This document shows positions 63,305 through 64,000 of a stretch of DNA of 64,000 bases, one piece after another. Source of the DNA: Tetrastigma voinierianum (Eukaryota > Streptophyta > Magnoliopsida > Vitales > Vitaceae); assembly GCA_016808115.1 (NCBI GenBank), contig JAEQBH010004687.1, positions 1 through 64,000 on the forward strand. Reading direction: 5' to 3'. Numbering within the stretch: the stretch's first letter is position 1; each line of letters starts with the position of its first letter. The translations under genes were made by a program, and so were the position numbers. Below the pieces are notes generated by a model, which saw only the letters and a list, made by a program, of their open reading frames with translations, was not told the origin of the DNA and searched no databases.

Positions 63305-64000
63305 TTAGGTATCACGAGGAATACCTAGGAGCTCGGGTTTGGGTATCCATCGCCCCACTAGGTGGTATGGTGTGGAGTATAGGTTTATGGGAACCCATGG
63401 ATGAAAATTTGGGCTTAGGCCATAGCCGATTAAGAGCATCACCACTAGGTGTGGTTTGACGTTGAGTTTAGGTATGGGATTACCTAGGAAAATCACGGGA
63501 CAAAACTAGGACACTACATGCACGAGTGTTGATGTGTTTTGTGTGATTTTGTGAATTAATTGGTGATTGTGTGTATAACATGGTTTGTAATGTGTTATAA
63601 TATTGTGTGCTTGGTGATTAGCACATAGATGAGTTAATGAAATATTTTAGAAAATGTTTGGAGTGGTATAGTGTACAAAACCGGGAATAAAAATGAAGGA
63701 AAATAAATTTTAATAAATTTGTTGGATGGGAATTAAAAGAAAATAGAAGAAAATAAATTTTTATAAATTTATTTAGTGGAGAAAATTTTTTAGTGGAAAG
63801 CGGAAAAAGAAAATAATTTACTATAATTTATTTAGTTAAGAAGAGGAGAAAATAATTTTCTAAGGTTTTATATGGTGTAAAATTGAAGGAAAGTGAAGAA
63901 AATGGAATTTTTATGAATTTATTTGACGTATTATGGAAAATGGAAAAAATGATTTTAGTGGATTTTAGAGATTTTTCCACCCTCTGAAATAAACAAAAAA
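63305..64000 (+). other. E6 leader (runs out of window)
   Basis: Closely matches 36034-36890: CATCACCACTAGGTGTGGTT, ATTACCTAGGAAAATCACGGG, ACAAAACTAGGACACTAC, then repeats of AAATAAATTT...AAATTTATTT. No coding frame. Confidence 0.8.

Larger units (their letters stand above)
61828..64000 (+). mobile_element. E6: LTR retrotransposon, 5' part only
   Basis: 5'-truncated LTR (61828-63290), primer-binding site (63293-63304) and leader to the window end. The family is the same as E1. The LTR lacks its first ~570 bases, replaced by the foreign LTR-like block. The element continues beyond the window. Confidence 0.82.

Overview
This window looks like plant nuclear heterochromatin made of nested repeats. 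I find no intact host gene, rRNA, tRNA gene or organelle insert. Nearly all of it belongs to three kinds of sequence: (i) Ty3/gypsy chromovirus-type LTR retrotransposons with LTRs of about 2.0-2.4 kb, (ii) integrated copies of a plant pararetrovirus (Caulimoviridae-type endogenous viral element, EPRV), and (iii) TA-rich microsatellites of up to about 1.7 kb. The plant species cannot be named from the sequence.

Layout. 1-8978: an almost complete minus-strand LTR element (E0), cut by the window start. 8979-9067: (TA)n(TG)n. 9068-11434: a solo LTR of a related subfamily. 11435-12880: TA-rich microsatellite. 12880-29243: a minus-strand tandem array of pararetrovirus genomes, with two nearly full units of about 7.35 kb and a third rearranged fragment. 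29244-30990: a second large TA microsatellite. 31030-31875: three tandem copies of a ~285-bp unit. 32842-33945: an inverted LTR fragment. 33946-43742: a complete plus-strand LTR element (E1) with both LTRs, PBS, PPT and a degenerate gag-pol. 43743-46189: unassigned AT-rich DNA. 46190-55282: a second pararetrovirus locus, split by two solo LTRs with traceable target sites. 55283-59477: a truncated minus-strand LTR element (E5). 59478-61827: an LTR-like block of another family carrying a palindromic tandem repeat. 61828-64000: the 5' LTR, PBS and leader of a further plus-strand element (E6) that leaves the window.

The viral units read on the minus strand in the order: TATA-box promoter, leader with a tRNA-Met primer-binding site, movement-protein region, coat protein with zinc knuckle, protease/reverse transcriptase/RNase H, then a second ORF. 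Promoter-to-promoter spacing in the array is about 7.32 kb and PBS-to-PBS spacing 7.378 kb, so the two measures agree on the unit length. Every copy is broken by many frameshifts and stops. Frameshifts are so dense in all families, and differ so much between copies, that part of the damage may be consensus error in the assembly rather than biological decay. All ORFs are therefore called as pseudogenes, and boundaries are approximate by tens of bases unless stated otherwise.
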